Assembly (NCBI GenBank): GCA_026261815.1
Contig: JAMPIT010000258.1
Location: 9,787,501 to 9,851,500 of the forward strand
Length of the DNA stretch: 64,000 nucleotides
DNA from: Monarcha castaneiventris obscurior
Lineage: Eukaryota; Chordata; Aves; Passeriformes; Monarchidae
Direction: 5' to 3'
Of this stretch, positions 10,481 through 21,600 are shown piece by piece. A program made the position numbers and the translations under genes. Below the pieces are notes generated by a model that saw only the letters and a list, made by a program, of their open reading frames with translations, made no database searches and was not told the origin of the DNA. Positions within the stretch are counted from its first letter, which is position 1, and every line of letters starts with the position of its first letter.

Positions 10481-13400
10481 CCCTCCCTGCTCCTGCTGCC
10501 CCCAAGGGTTGGATCAGGATGAGACCTGGCAGCAGCAAACTGCCGCGGCGGGAGCATCCCCACACCCCGTCCCGACCCACGGGGCCGGTGTCACATCCAC
10601 TTAGCTGGCTCCGAAAATCCCTTGCCCTGACACCTTGTTAAATACCCACCAGGGGTCACAGTTCCTGGGATTCTTTTTCCTGCTTTCCCTTTACCCCGCT
10701 GAGACGTTTCGGTTGGCAGGAGCTCTCCCCCCGCTATTAGGTATCTTTCGGGGAACAAGAAACCTAGATCACTTACAAATTAATTTGGAGTTAAACCTAC
10801 AGAAAATGAGAAACATGCTGCTTTGCAGGAGAGAGTGCTTGGCCAGCGATCAAGAAAAATACATTCAAACCGCCCGATGCGGCGGCTCGGCCGCGACCGG
10901 GGATGAGGGCTGCGCGCTCAAGGTAGCCGGCAGCTGGATTCGGGTGCACCTTAGTGGAGCTGAGGCCTTTCCTCCCAGTTAAAAGGGAAGAAAAGGGAGC
11001 ACCAGCTTCCCAGCATGTGGGGAAACGTGGGGAAGGCTGGCATGGGGTGCAGCACTGCAGCACGGCGGGGTCTGCCTGCTCCAGCACCTTTGCCAGCAGG
11101 ATGGGGACCAGCCATCCCATGGCATATGGACACCTTTGCACCAGCGTTTCCCCATCACTGCATCCCTGGGGCCACAGCAGCTTGTGCCAGGGCTGGTTCC
11201 CGAGAGGGGGGAGGATGCCGTGTCCCCTCATCCCACGGCGCCTTGTGCCAGCCCTCTGGCCGGCAAGGTGCCGTTGGACGAGGGAATGTGGAATGATGCA
11301 AAGGATCCCGAGCGCTTTGGCAGGCGGGTGGGAGCAGCCCCCTGTGCCAGGCACTCCCGGAGGGTCACGGGTGCGCGTTTGGCCGCCACCGCGCATTGTG
11401 TCTGCGGCGCGAGCGGCTGTGCCGGGAGGGGGCCGTGCGGGGGAGGCCGGGGCGGCGGAAGAGCAGTGATAAGATAAAAGGTCTGCTTTCCCATGCCGAG
11501 GAGCCCGGGGGGGGAACGCGGGGCGAGCGGCGAGGCCACCCAGGTTTCAAGCACTCGGCCTCGGCGCCTGACCCCGGCACATTCAGAGAGCACTTCCTAA
11601 ATTTGTCTCCTGTGTTCCTGACTCACAAGCAATTTCCTCACCCATAAAACGGCGTCGGCATGAAAGGACTGGCCGGGACACCAATTACTTGTCACCGTTT
11701 TACCACCCCGCTGCTCACCAGTTTGCAGCCCCCGGCAGTGCCTGGCCAAGATCTGCCCCCTCCTCATGGAGCCCCTCTGCCCAGGGGGACATGGCAGCCG
11801 GGGTCCCCTGTGCCGGAAGGTGCAGCACAGCAGAGGGATCCCCAATGCTCGCCACCTGACGATGCCCCCAGGCAGAACCATGCAGTGTCTCCGGTGCTTC
11901 TGGGCATCCCGAAGGAATCACCCAGCCCAGCCTGCAATCAGGGGGACATCAACCACCCCCAGGCCCCTCAGCCCTGTGCTGGTGTCATCCCTGTGCTGGC
12001 ATTGGTATTAAAGACGCTTCTATGTGTCTGCATGGGAGGAAGCCAGGCTCCATCATCACAACTGTGGTAGCACCATGCTCAGTTCTGAGCACAGCCAATG
12101 GCCCTGACACAAAGCCCACGGATCCATGCTGGCACAGGGCATTGCCATTCGGGTGTGTCCGTGCCCTGCCTTGTCCCTGCTCCCTGTGCCTCCGTGCCAC
12201 CTCATCTGTCTGTCCCTGGTCACCAGTGCCATGCCCAGTGGTTTCACACCCCCAGCTGCTCCCGCACTCAGGGGATGTGGAGGGCGACAGACTGGTGCAG
12301 ATGGGCGCAGAGTTGTGGAGGTCTCTGAAGGGTCTGAGCACAGCCAGGACTCCTGGGAAGCCCCCATTGCCTCCTGGGAGTGGGGAGATGCTGTGCGGCT
12401 GTGGCTGCAGCCCGACCTTCCCCAGCAGCACTTACCCACTGTCCCCGCGGAAAATCGCTCCAGCTCTGTGCTGGCAGTGGGAGAGGTTTGCCCAGGGCCT
12501 GGCGAGCGCCACGGCGGCTGCTAAACGGGTTTTGTGGTGGGATTTAGGGACTTTTCTGCTGGGTAATTGATTTGCCCAGGCAGTAAAAGATCAAGGCAGG
12601 GGCTCAGATGATGGCTCCCAGCATCTGCTCACTGAGCAGGCCAGGGCACGGGTGGCTCGGGGCACGGCCGGGGCCAGTGATCCCCAATGCCACGATGCAC
12701 AGTATGGGGTGCCATGGCCCCACAGCAATGGCGTGGGTGCTACGGTTCCATCCAGGAGCTCCCTTGCAGCACACCCCCGCTCCTGCATCCTCTCATCCCC
12801 CTCCCCAACCCCACCACAAAACAGCCCCCAAAGGAGACAAAAGGGGCTGTTTGGGGACCTGCCACCTGCTAGTCCCCATCCTACAATACCGCAGTAAAGA
12901 GGCACCAAACAAAGGCCTTAAAATCCTAAAGGGGCCCATTCATTAGGGTGACAAAGGGGGAAAGAACTACATTATCATAATTAATCCCGGTGCTGGCGGT
13001 GGGTGGCAGGGCTCTCTGTCTTCCAAGGTGGTGTGGGGACGGCCGGTGTCACCACGTCCACAGGCTATTGTGCGCCGTGGCCTTGCAGGGCTTAGGCGGG
13101 TTTTAAGCTCTGTAAACACCACAAGACCCCCGCCACGGCTACCAGGGATGCCGTCCTTCCCCCCAGCCCCTCCCCAGCCCTGGCTGTTTGTCTTCTTGCT
13201 GCAGACCCCCCCAGAATCCCAGGGCTGGGATGGGTCCACCATGCCCCCTCAGCGCACCTGCCCCTAAGACCGCTGGGGAGTGAGGAAGAGCTTGGAGCCC
13301 CAGGTCCTGCTGGTGGTGCCAGAATGGGGGCTTGCTGTCTACATTCCATGCTGTATTTCCCATGGAGAGTTACTCCAGGTGTGATGTGGCAGGGATTGCT

Positions 13401-16400
13401 CAGGCTTTCCCAGGCCTGGGAGATGGGGCTTTAATCCTTCCCTGCTACCTTACTCCTGTGTGGGTGGACAAAGTGCACTCCGACCTGTGGCCCAGCTGTT
13501 GGTTGTTCCCTGCTCTTTGGGAACACAGGGAAACTGAGGCACGGTGTGGCATACAGAGGTGCATGGGGCGTTTAAGGGATGGTAACACCCTATCTCCAAT
13601 CCCCTCCGGTGGATGCCGCCTCCCTTCTCCATCCCTTGGGACACATTATCCCTTGGGACACACAGGTACCGGCTGAGGAAGCAATGGGGCCGGGGACACA
13701 CTGTCACTGCCTGTCCATCTGTGGGGCCCTCCCTGCACCCCCACCTCTCTGGCCACCTCGATGGGGTCCCAGTGCTGGGTGCTGTGCAGCCCTGAGGACC
13801 CTGAGAGCCCGCGCCTGGCTGCGGGCCGTGGCCAGCGGGCTGTGCCGGTGGTTGGGAGAGCCCCATCTGGTTTCCAACTAACAAACGCCCGGCGCTGGCT
13901 CCCGGCAGAGGAGTTGCTGCTGCGGCGGCGGCTGTTTACAGCGTGCTGAGGCTCTGCCATGTCCCTGCCAAGTCCCCTCTGCTTCTCCCCCCGGCCACGG
14001 GGCTCTGGGGCTGCATGGTGGCCGTGCAAAGCCCGGTTCCACGCCCCAGCCTCTGTCCGGGCTGTGCTTGCCCGCAGGATGCTGCTGCCCGCCGAGGCTG
14101 CTGTCCTGGGCTGCCCTTCCTGAGGAGCGCTCGCTGCGGCGGGGCTCCTGCCACGGGGATTTTCACATCTCCTTTGCTCAGCGGGGTGGGACACACAGTG
14201 TGGGGACAGGGTGGACTCCCCGGACACTCCGTCCTCTCTGTGGGTGCTCTGTGGGTGCGGTGCCCTGCGCTTCGCAGCTCCCACCGCATCCTGCCAGCTC
14301 ACCCCGGCATCTCCCTGCGGCGGGGGCGAGGGTGGGCGAGGGTGGGCGAGGGTGGGCAGAGCCCCGGGTGGCCCCTGCGCGGGGCTCCCGCCTCGCACCC
14401 GCAGCTCCCACAGCCACCAGTGCCACAGAGACACTGCGCAGGGTGGGGGCTGCGCGGAGCCATTTGCCTTTAATTGAATTTATTTGTTACAACCCCAAAC
14501 AATGTAAAGCAGGCTTCTCCCAGGCTCCAGCTGCCTGCCTGCCCATTAAAATACCATCTAGAACAGCAAATCCCCCCTCCCGCCTTGATATAAAACAGCC
14601 GGTCAGCAAGAAGCGGCGAGAGAAGTCTCCCTGCGTGCGAGCCGAGCCCCTGCTCCCCATCCTGCTCCCCCAAGGCCGGTGGCCTGCAGGGCTCCCAGTC
14701 CCCTTCCCCGTGGCTCCGGGGGAAATATGTGCCCTGCAGGGAGACTCAAAGCCCATTTCTGTGGCATCAGGGCAGGGCAGGCTGAGCCCTGTCCTGCCCA
14801 CAGGCGTTTTCCAGTTGGGTTTTCAATCCTCACTGGCGTGGCAGGATCTGGCCTGTCACTGGTATTGTCACTCCCGCTGCAAAGACTGGGATCCCCAAAC
14901 CAGCTGCCCTCCTGCCAAGCCCTATAGCTTGGGGTGCAAATCACCACGCCGTGATGGTGCTGCCGTGGCACGCAGGTCCTGGGGGCAGCTGGTCCCTGGG
15001 GACCACAGTGGCAGCGGGTGGGCAGTGGAACAGGGGTGCACGGTGTGGAGCAGGCAGGGGTGCCAGGGGTGATCCTGTCCTGCATGGTGCTCCTGTGGCA
15101 CAGCACCCTGCTGCCAGCGTGCATGGGCCAGGATGGGGTCGTGGAAGCTGGTCCTGCCGTACTGGGTGCCCATGTCCTAGGGAAACCCTTGATACCCTAG
15201 GATGGGGCCAAGTCAGCTCATCCCCAGGCCCTGGCAGACACTGAGCGGGTCTCCATGGACCATTCCATGACTTTTCTGAGGCCATTGATGACATTTCCCA
15301 GGGTTCAGGGCAGCGGTGGGAGAGCCCCAGGTGGAAACCAATGATGACAGATAGGGAGCTGATGGGGAACATAGGGCGAGGGAACCAGCCATGCTGGAGA
15401 GGAGGACGACAACTTATATTTTAAATATTAAGCTGATAAAAAGCTGCAGCTGCCCAGCGGTAGTGCGGGTCCACCGGGAAGGGGAATGGTGGAGCTGTTA
15501 ATAGCAATCAGGCAGCAGAAGTGCTGAATAGCCGTTTCCCTTCTGTATTTGGGGACACGCCAGATGCTACAGGCCTATCGCTGGACGAGGGAGAAACCCT
15601 TTACGTGCTGCTAAGGCCCAGGAGAGCTTGGCAGCAGCAGATTGGGCTGGTGGGGGCCGTGACTGGGGGGCACAGAGAAACTGCCTCAGGAACTCAGTTT
15701 ATTTATCAGGGTTTCCCCCACTTTTGGCCAGTAAGGAAACACCAAGTTGAGCATCTCTGGCATTACTCCAAGGGAGAGATGGGGGCATTGCACGTGGGTT
15801 GGGTGCTGTTCCATGTCGGTTTACCAACCTCCTTTAGTGCCCTCAGCAGCTCCTTGGGACACCTTTCCCAGTGGGAGCAGCACCAGGTCTATCCAATAAA
15901 GACCTGAGAAAGGAGTGAAATGAGCAGAGAAATAATCCTAAGCACCCCACCAATTATTGGTAGCATTTACCCTCAGCACACTTCCTGTGCCCCATGGATG
16001 GGGTTTCTGTGCTCCCTGCCTCCAGCTCTGGGGAGCTGGGCTTGGGTCCCCATGGCAGGGGATGGGGCAGCACTTGTGGGTACACCCAAGGAGCGGAGCC
16101 TCTTCCTGCCCCCCGCTATGGCCTGGAGGAATATCTGGCCTTTGGGGAGAGCAGCTGGTACTGGGGGTGGGTGGACAGCCTGCTTTTGTGGGGGGGATGA
16201 ATTTTCTGGGGAAAAGGCATTAACTGGGATACCTGCTCCTTTGGGGGAGGACACCTGGCCCTTGAAGAAGAGATACCCATCCCTTGGGATGGCTGTAAGA
16301 GAGATACACAAACTCTAGGAGAGCACTGCCTTTCCCTTGATATAGTTATGTGGGGGCTGCCAAGCCTTTTGGTGGTGGCGGGCTATCCAGCCATTAGGAG

Positions 16401-16779
16401 GGCTGCCTATCTTTTGAGAAGTAGCTGTGGGAAGATGCCTGACCCTGGAAGGGATACCTGGCCTTTGGGGTGGCTATGGGGGGGTCTGCCCAGCACGGGG
16501 GAGAGGGAGCACATGGGGGAATGCCTGGACCAAGGAGGTGCAGGGGTGGGGGGCATCCTCGGGGACAGGCTATGAGCACAACACCCTGCCCTTGGGACAG
16601 CCTTAGGAGGGTTGCGCATCCCTTGGGGCATCTCCAGGGGGCTGCCTACCCTTTGCGGGGTAGCTGTGGAAGAAGGGTGTAGGGAATGCTTTACTTGTCG
16701 GGTCCCCATCCTCGGGGAGACAGCTATGGCGGGGGGAGGGCAGCGTGCCCCCTCTTGGGGGCGCTTACAGGGGGATGCC
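10481..16779. other. Intergenic region between EIF2B3 and PTCH2, distal half
   Basis: No gene can be supported. The sequence is mostly GC-rich. AT-rich islands lie at 10610-10810, 12890-12990, 14455-14610 and 15405-15520. A second CpG-dense patch at 11360-11600 holds overlapping GATA motifs (11467-11477). A G-run repeat lies at 14321-14358. The rest shows nothing recognisable. Confidence 0.55.
14321..14358 (+). repeat. G-run tandem repeat, likely quadruplex-forming
   Basis: A 10-bp unit, GGGCGAGGGT, repeats about three times and gives at least seven runs of three or more G with loops of 1-3 bases. That fits the usual intramolecular G-quadruplex pattern. Confidence 0.7.
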
Positions 16780-17202
16780 CATCCCCGGGGCTGTCTGTGG
16801 AGGGCGGCCGGTGCCGGGGCGGGGGGTGCGGGCAGCCCCGGGCGCGGGCCGTGCGGGTGCCCCGGTGCCGCCGCCGCGCTCCCCCCCGCGGCGGGGCCGG
16901 TGCGGTGCGGCGCGGGGGGGGAGCGCGGTGTGTGGCCGCCGGCGGCGGGCGCGCCGTTGCTTAGCAGCGGCGATGGGCGCTGCCGCGGCGGCGGCGGCCA
17001 ATGGGAGCGGCGGCGGCGGCGCGGCCCCGGCGCCCCCCGCCCCCGCCTCCCCTTTAGAGGCGCGGCGGGCGGCCGGCGGCGCACACACAGCCCTCCATCC
17101 GCACCGGCACCGGCACCGGCACGGCCCCGCCGCGCGCATGGGGGCCGCCGCCGCGCTCGGCCCCACATAACGGGGGTGCCCAGCCCCGCCAGCCGCCCCG
17201 CC
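16780..17202 (+). promoter_or_regulatory. PTCH2: CpG-island promoter and 5' leader of PTCH2
   Basis: Extremely GC-rich, CpG-dense DNA without an obvious TATA box precedes the PTCH2 start and continues into intron 1 to about 18250. It includes GTTGCTTAGCAGC (16956-16968), a loose match to an RFX X-box, and a CACCGG triplet repeat near 17100-17123. The transcription start cannot be placed from sequence alone. Confidence 0.7.
17138..17170 (+). other. Upstream ORF (10 codons) in the PTCH2 leader
   Basis: An ATG at 17138 opens a 10-residue Ala-rich frame ending in TAA (17168-17170), 32 bp before the PTCH2 ATG. An in-frame ATG at 16973 would lengthen it to 65 residues if transcription begins further upstream. 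It could reduce translation of PTCH2. Presence in the mRNA is assumed. Confidence 0.45.
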
Positions 17203-18594
17203 ATGCCGGCCGAGCCCCCCCGCGCCGCGCCGCCGCCGCTCCGCGCCGCCCGCCGCAAGCCGCTGCCCGAGGTGAGTGAGGGGCGAGCATCGCCCGCTCT
17301 CGCGGGGGCTGCGGGCCGGGGAGGGGAGTTCGGAGAGCGTGGAGGAGCCCGGGGCGGGTCGGGCGGGTGCGGGGACCCCCGCGTCCCCCGGCTCCGTGAA
17401 CCTCCGGCGCTCACGGTCCGGCTCCTCAGCCAACAGAGCGCGGCGGCCGCGGGCATCCCGCCCCGCCGCGGGTCCCCTTCCCCGGGCAGGGGCTCTCCCG
17501 GGCTGACCCGATTCTCGCCCCCTCCGCAGGGCAGGGCCGTGGGCCAGAGGACCCCGCTGTGGCTGCGGGCCCGCTTTCAGGCGCTGCTCTTCGCCCTGGG
17601 TTGCCGGATCCAGCGGCACTGCGGGAAGGTGCTCTTCGTGGGGCTGCTGGTGTTCGGGGCGCTGGCCGTGGGACTACGGGTGGCCTCCATCGAGACCGAC
17701 ATCGAGCACCTCTGGGTGGAAGGTAAGCGCGGCCCTGCGGGCTCGGGCGCCCGTGGGAACGGTCCCGGTCCCTCTCCCGGCCGCGGCTTTGTCCCCACTC
17801 GCGGCGCGGAGTGCGGGGCCGGCCGGCAGGCAGGTGACAGCGCGGGAGCGGGGCGGGAGGAGGAAGATGAGGATGCCGCCGCCGGGCGTCCGGCCACGGG
17901 GCCGCGGAGCACGGGGCCGTGGGTGCCCACGAGCGGGGCTCCCGTGTGCGCGGCCGCTCGGGCTGCGCCTTGCGCGGGTGCGCGGTGCTGAGTTGCAGAG
18001 GGACCCCCACGCGTGTCCCGACGGGGGTCCCCGCGCGAAGGTGCAGACACGTGCGACGGGGATGGTGCTGGACACCCCCTTCCCGGTGGGAAGAACCCCC
18101 GGGGACGGCCGCAGCCCGCACCGGGGCAGAGCCGGCGCCGCGGAGCCGCCAGTCCCGGCCCGGGACCCCTGCCCGGGAGGAACGGGAGCGCGGGTAGGGT
18201 CAGGCAGGAGCAAATCCCCGTTTCCGAGTGGAAGCGGCTGATCCCCCTCCTTTGTTATTAATAACTCCAGCGTGGATTTTCTCTCCCCGATCCCTGCAGC
18301 CCAGCTTCAGGGGTCTGGGATTTGCTTTTCCTGCGCCTCCCTCCGGGTTTGGGGGGCCCCGGGGGGGCAGCGCCCCGAACCGCAGCCCCGGTCGGTGCCG
18401 CCGGGGGCGGCGGGGGGATCCCCCGGGCGGGGGTCCCCGCGGGGTGCTGTGCAGGGGCAGATGTTGCTCAGCGGAGGGGTGTCAGCCATCTTTGTGCGGG
18501 AGCGCTGCCTCCTCCCCCACGCCCCGCTCCCTGTGTGGTCCTCAGCTACTCTTGGATTTGGTTCAACAATAGAAGCAACTTTGCTCTCCCACCC

Positions 18595-18629
<35 letters not shown>

Positions 18630-21600
18630 AAAAAAAGAGCTCTGCGCTCCCTGGCTGCTTGCACACAGATGCACGCACGGACCCCTGCCCAGGAATGCCC
18701 GGCTTTCCCACCTGCTCCCCACTCCCCAGGGGTGTTTGTCCCCCCCTCCCCAGATCTCGTCTCCATCACCCCTTTCCGCTGCAACACGTAGCAGAGAAAT
18801 CCAGTGATACCTCCCGGTCCAGCCAGCTCTGAGCCGTGGCTGCTGAAACAGGGACGTGCTCCCTCCGTGGTTCTCTCACTCTGGGTCGTGGCTCCGGCTC
18901 CATTGAATTTTTATTGTGCTTTTGGGGTAGCAAGGAGTCAGCGTTTTGTGGAACTGTGGCCAGGAAAGCGGCTGTGGTTGTTCCTGTTAAGGGGAATGGG
19001 ACTTGCAGCACATCAGGGTGGAGAGCGGGATGGGGAAGGGGCCAAGCCTGGGGACGGCTGGAAGCGCCCAGAAACCCGGCTTTTCCTGTGCCCCGCTGTG
19101 CTTCCCTGCTCGCACGGGCACAGCCAGGAGCAACTGCGGCTGCTCTTGGGGGATTTCCCCCACACTGCGGTCTGGCTGTAGTGTGGGTGCCAGGGGCCTC
19201 TCTCAGGAACCTTCTCTTTCTCATGGCTTCCCATCTTCTTCAGTGTTGGGAACTGGATTTTTTTTTTCTTTTTTTTTTTTAACTTTGTGGTGGAACACTG
19301 CTGACCTGGGGTGTCCTGCCCCTTCCTGGGCAGTGGGTGCACCGGGTCTGCACACAGCCCCTGCTCTGGATCTGCGGTGCCTGGCTGAGGATGGCGTGCG
19401 ATGCCAAGGGTGATACTCAGAGCCTCCCCTTGTCCTTCCTGGGAGGGCTCTTCCCCAGGGAGTGTGCACTTGGGGCAGACCCCTCTGTGCCTTGCTCCTG
19501 GGTGGCACAGCCCCAGTGTCCTCAGGCGCTGGCACAACCTGAGACCACCAAGGACGATGTGTCTGAGATGGCTTTAGTCCCATGGGGTCCCTGGCAGGCA
19601 CGCATGGGTCAGGATGTGGAAGGAAGGTTTGCAGTGACACTTTTGAGTCTGGTGTATCAGCTGTGGGGCTGCTGCCCTTCCCCATACCCATCTGTAGGTC
19701 CTTGTCTCACTGCTGGCCTCAGCTTCTGCATTTTGTGGCGAGATCAAAGCATCCCCTGTGTATACCCTGCCCTGATCATTGCACCCCATCCTGCTGGTGT
19801 GGGGATGGGCATTATCGGGGGACAGGAGGGCCTGGCATGCCCCTGGAGAGCAGGACACAATTTCCCAGACTCTATGGTTGAATCCAGAGCACTTGAAGCT
19901 GCTTTGGGATTTTTCTCAGCCACTGTTTTCTCACATTCCCACGTGTGTGGCAGGGTTGGAGTGTGTGTCCTCTGCAGTGAGCCTGGTACCACTGTGCTAG
20001 GCTGAAGCAATGCAGTTCTCGCTCCTTGGCTGGCAAAGTTGGTGTCCCATGAGCTTGGTTCCAAAAGTTTGGGATCCCCAGGGTCCCTGAGCTCCTGCCT
20101 CCTCTGGGTCTGTGAGATGCTTGTGGGAGTGTGTTTCATCCCAGCCCTGAGGCAGTGCTGTGGGGTGTCTAAGGGGCAGGGTATGTGTGCAGGGAATCCC
20201 AGGCCCATCATCCTAGCCCAGTGGGTCCCAGCTCAGGGGCAGGGCAGTTTAGGGTTCCAGGAAGCCTCTGGTGACTGTACCTGATCACCTGCCTCTGCCT
20301 AGCCAGGCTGAGGGATGTAGGGTGGTGATGCTCCAACCCAAACCACCTCACCCAGGTGAGGTCCCAGTGCTGCAGGAGCAGAGTGTGACCCTGTGCCAGA
20401 CAGTCCTGGCTGCAGGCTGAGCTCAGCCCTGTGGGAGCTGGGATCCTGGTGAGCAGGGGAGGGAAGGGAGCTGCTTCCCATGGGAGCATGGTGCTGCTGT
20501 CCCATCCCCCTCCTCCCCAAACAGGGGAGCAGGGTGGGCAGCCCTGTTTTGGCCCCATGACTGGGGTCAGCATTCGGGCCATGCTGATGGTATGTCCTCC
20601 TGAGCCTCGGCTGTGACCCCGGCCACTGTGGGAAAGCAGAGGATCCCCTGTCCCAATTCTGGGAATGTCCTTAGACCAGGGGGTTGGCTGAGGGGTTCTT
20701 GCAGTGTTCTGGGGTTACACCTGACCTGCATCCCTGTTTGGGAGATGGAAGGAGCCTGTGTCACCCCATAAATTGGACTCGACTGTGGAAATGTTCAATT
20801 AGGCTCCTCCAAAGCAATTAGCCACTCGGAGGCTTTGAAATCCCGGCTAGCAGCGAGTGTTGAGTTACCTCTAGACACCTGGCAGCTGTTCCTGGCTCTC
20901 CCAGGGCGTCTTTAGGGCCAAGGGGCCGGGGAGGCAAGCTCTGGGCAGGCAGAGCCCTGGGTGGTGAATGGGTCTGCCTGATTTATAGCGCTGAGGGCTG
21001 GTTCAAAGGAAGGCCGGGTTAATTCCTAACCGGAACAGCCGAGCGCCCCGCACAGCCGTCGCGCTCTCAAAGAGCTGCCGAGTCTCCCTGGAGAAGACCC
21101 TGTCCCTTTCCTGGAGGGGTCATGGACACCCCGAATGTGCTTGTGGGATGAAATAGGATTCATCTTATGGGGGTGAGGGGAATTTACTCCCTTGTTCTCA
21201 GCTTGGGGCACAAAGTTGAGACACCCCCAACCCTCTGGGCCGTGGCTTTTGTCCTTCCTTGACCTCTGCAACAGTTCTTGGCACAGGGCATCCCTTCCTC
21301 GGCACCCAGGACAGGGCTGGGATGCAGCCTGGAGCTCCCCCCGGGGCAGGGCAGGACGGAGAGGAGACGCTGGCTGACTCTCTTTGCCGAGAGAGGAGCA
21401 TTGGGAATGGGAAAGCCACAACAGGAAGCCAAGGATGGGGATTGAATGCCCTCACCACTGTCTGTGTGGCCCCTCTTCCCAGCCTCTGTCCGCACTGTGC
21501 TTGGTGGGTCCCGTGGAGGGGTGTGGGGCAGCGGCAGTGGGGCTGAGTGGGATGCCACAGCCATTCCTGGGTGGGCACACGGAGAGGTGGGTGGTCTCGT

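Noticed and set aside
9717..10604. Long opposing open frames of 295 and 277 codons at 9.7-10.6 kb
   Set aside because: They overlap on both strands in CpG-rich DNA where stops are rare, with low-complexity Pro/Arg/Gly translations and no domains. The CpG island explains them better than a gene.
13646..15072. Frames of 262 (-) and 334 (+) codons upstream of PTCH2
   Set aside because: Low-complexity translations, contradictory strands, no splice partners or homology I recognise.
16407..17991. Frames of 349 and 459 codons overlapping PTCH2 exons 1-2
   Set aside because: GC-driven. The plus frame reads through intron 1 and both splice sites; the minus frame is antisense with Pro/Ala/Arg-rich composition.
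18597..19280. Poly-T tracts as retroposed gene tails
   Set aside because: No adjacent target-site duplications or recognisable body; treated as simple repeats.
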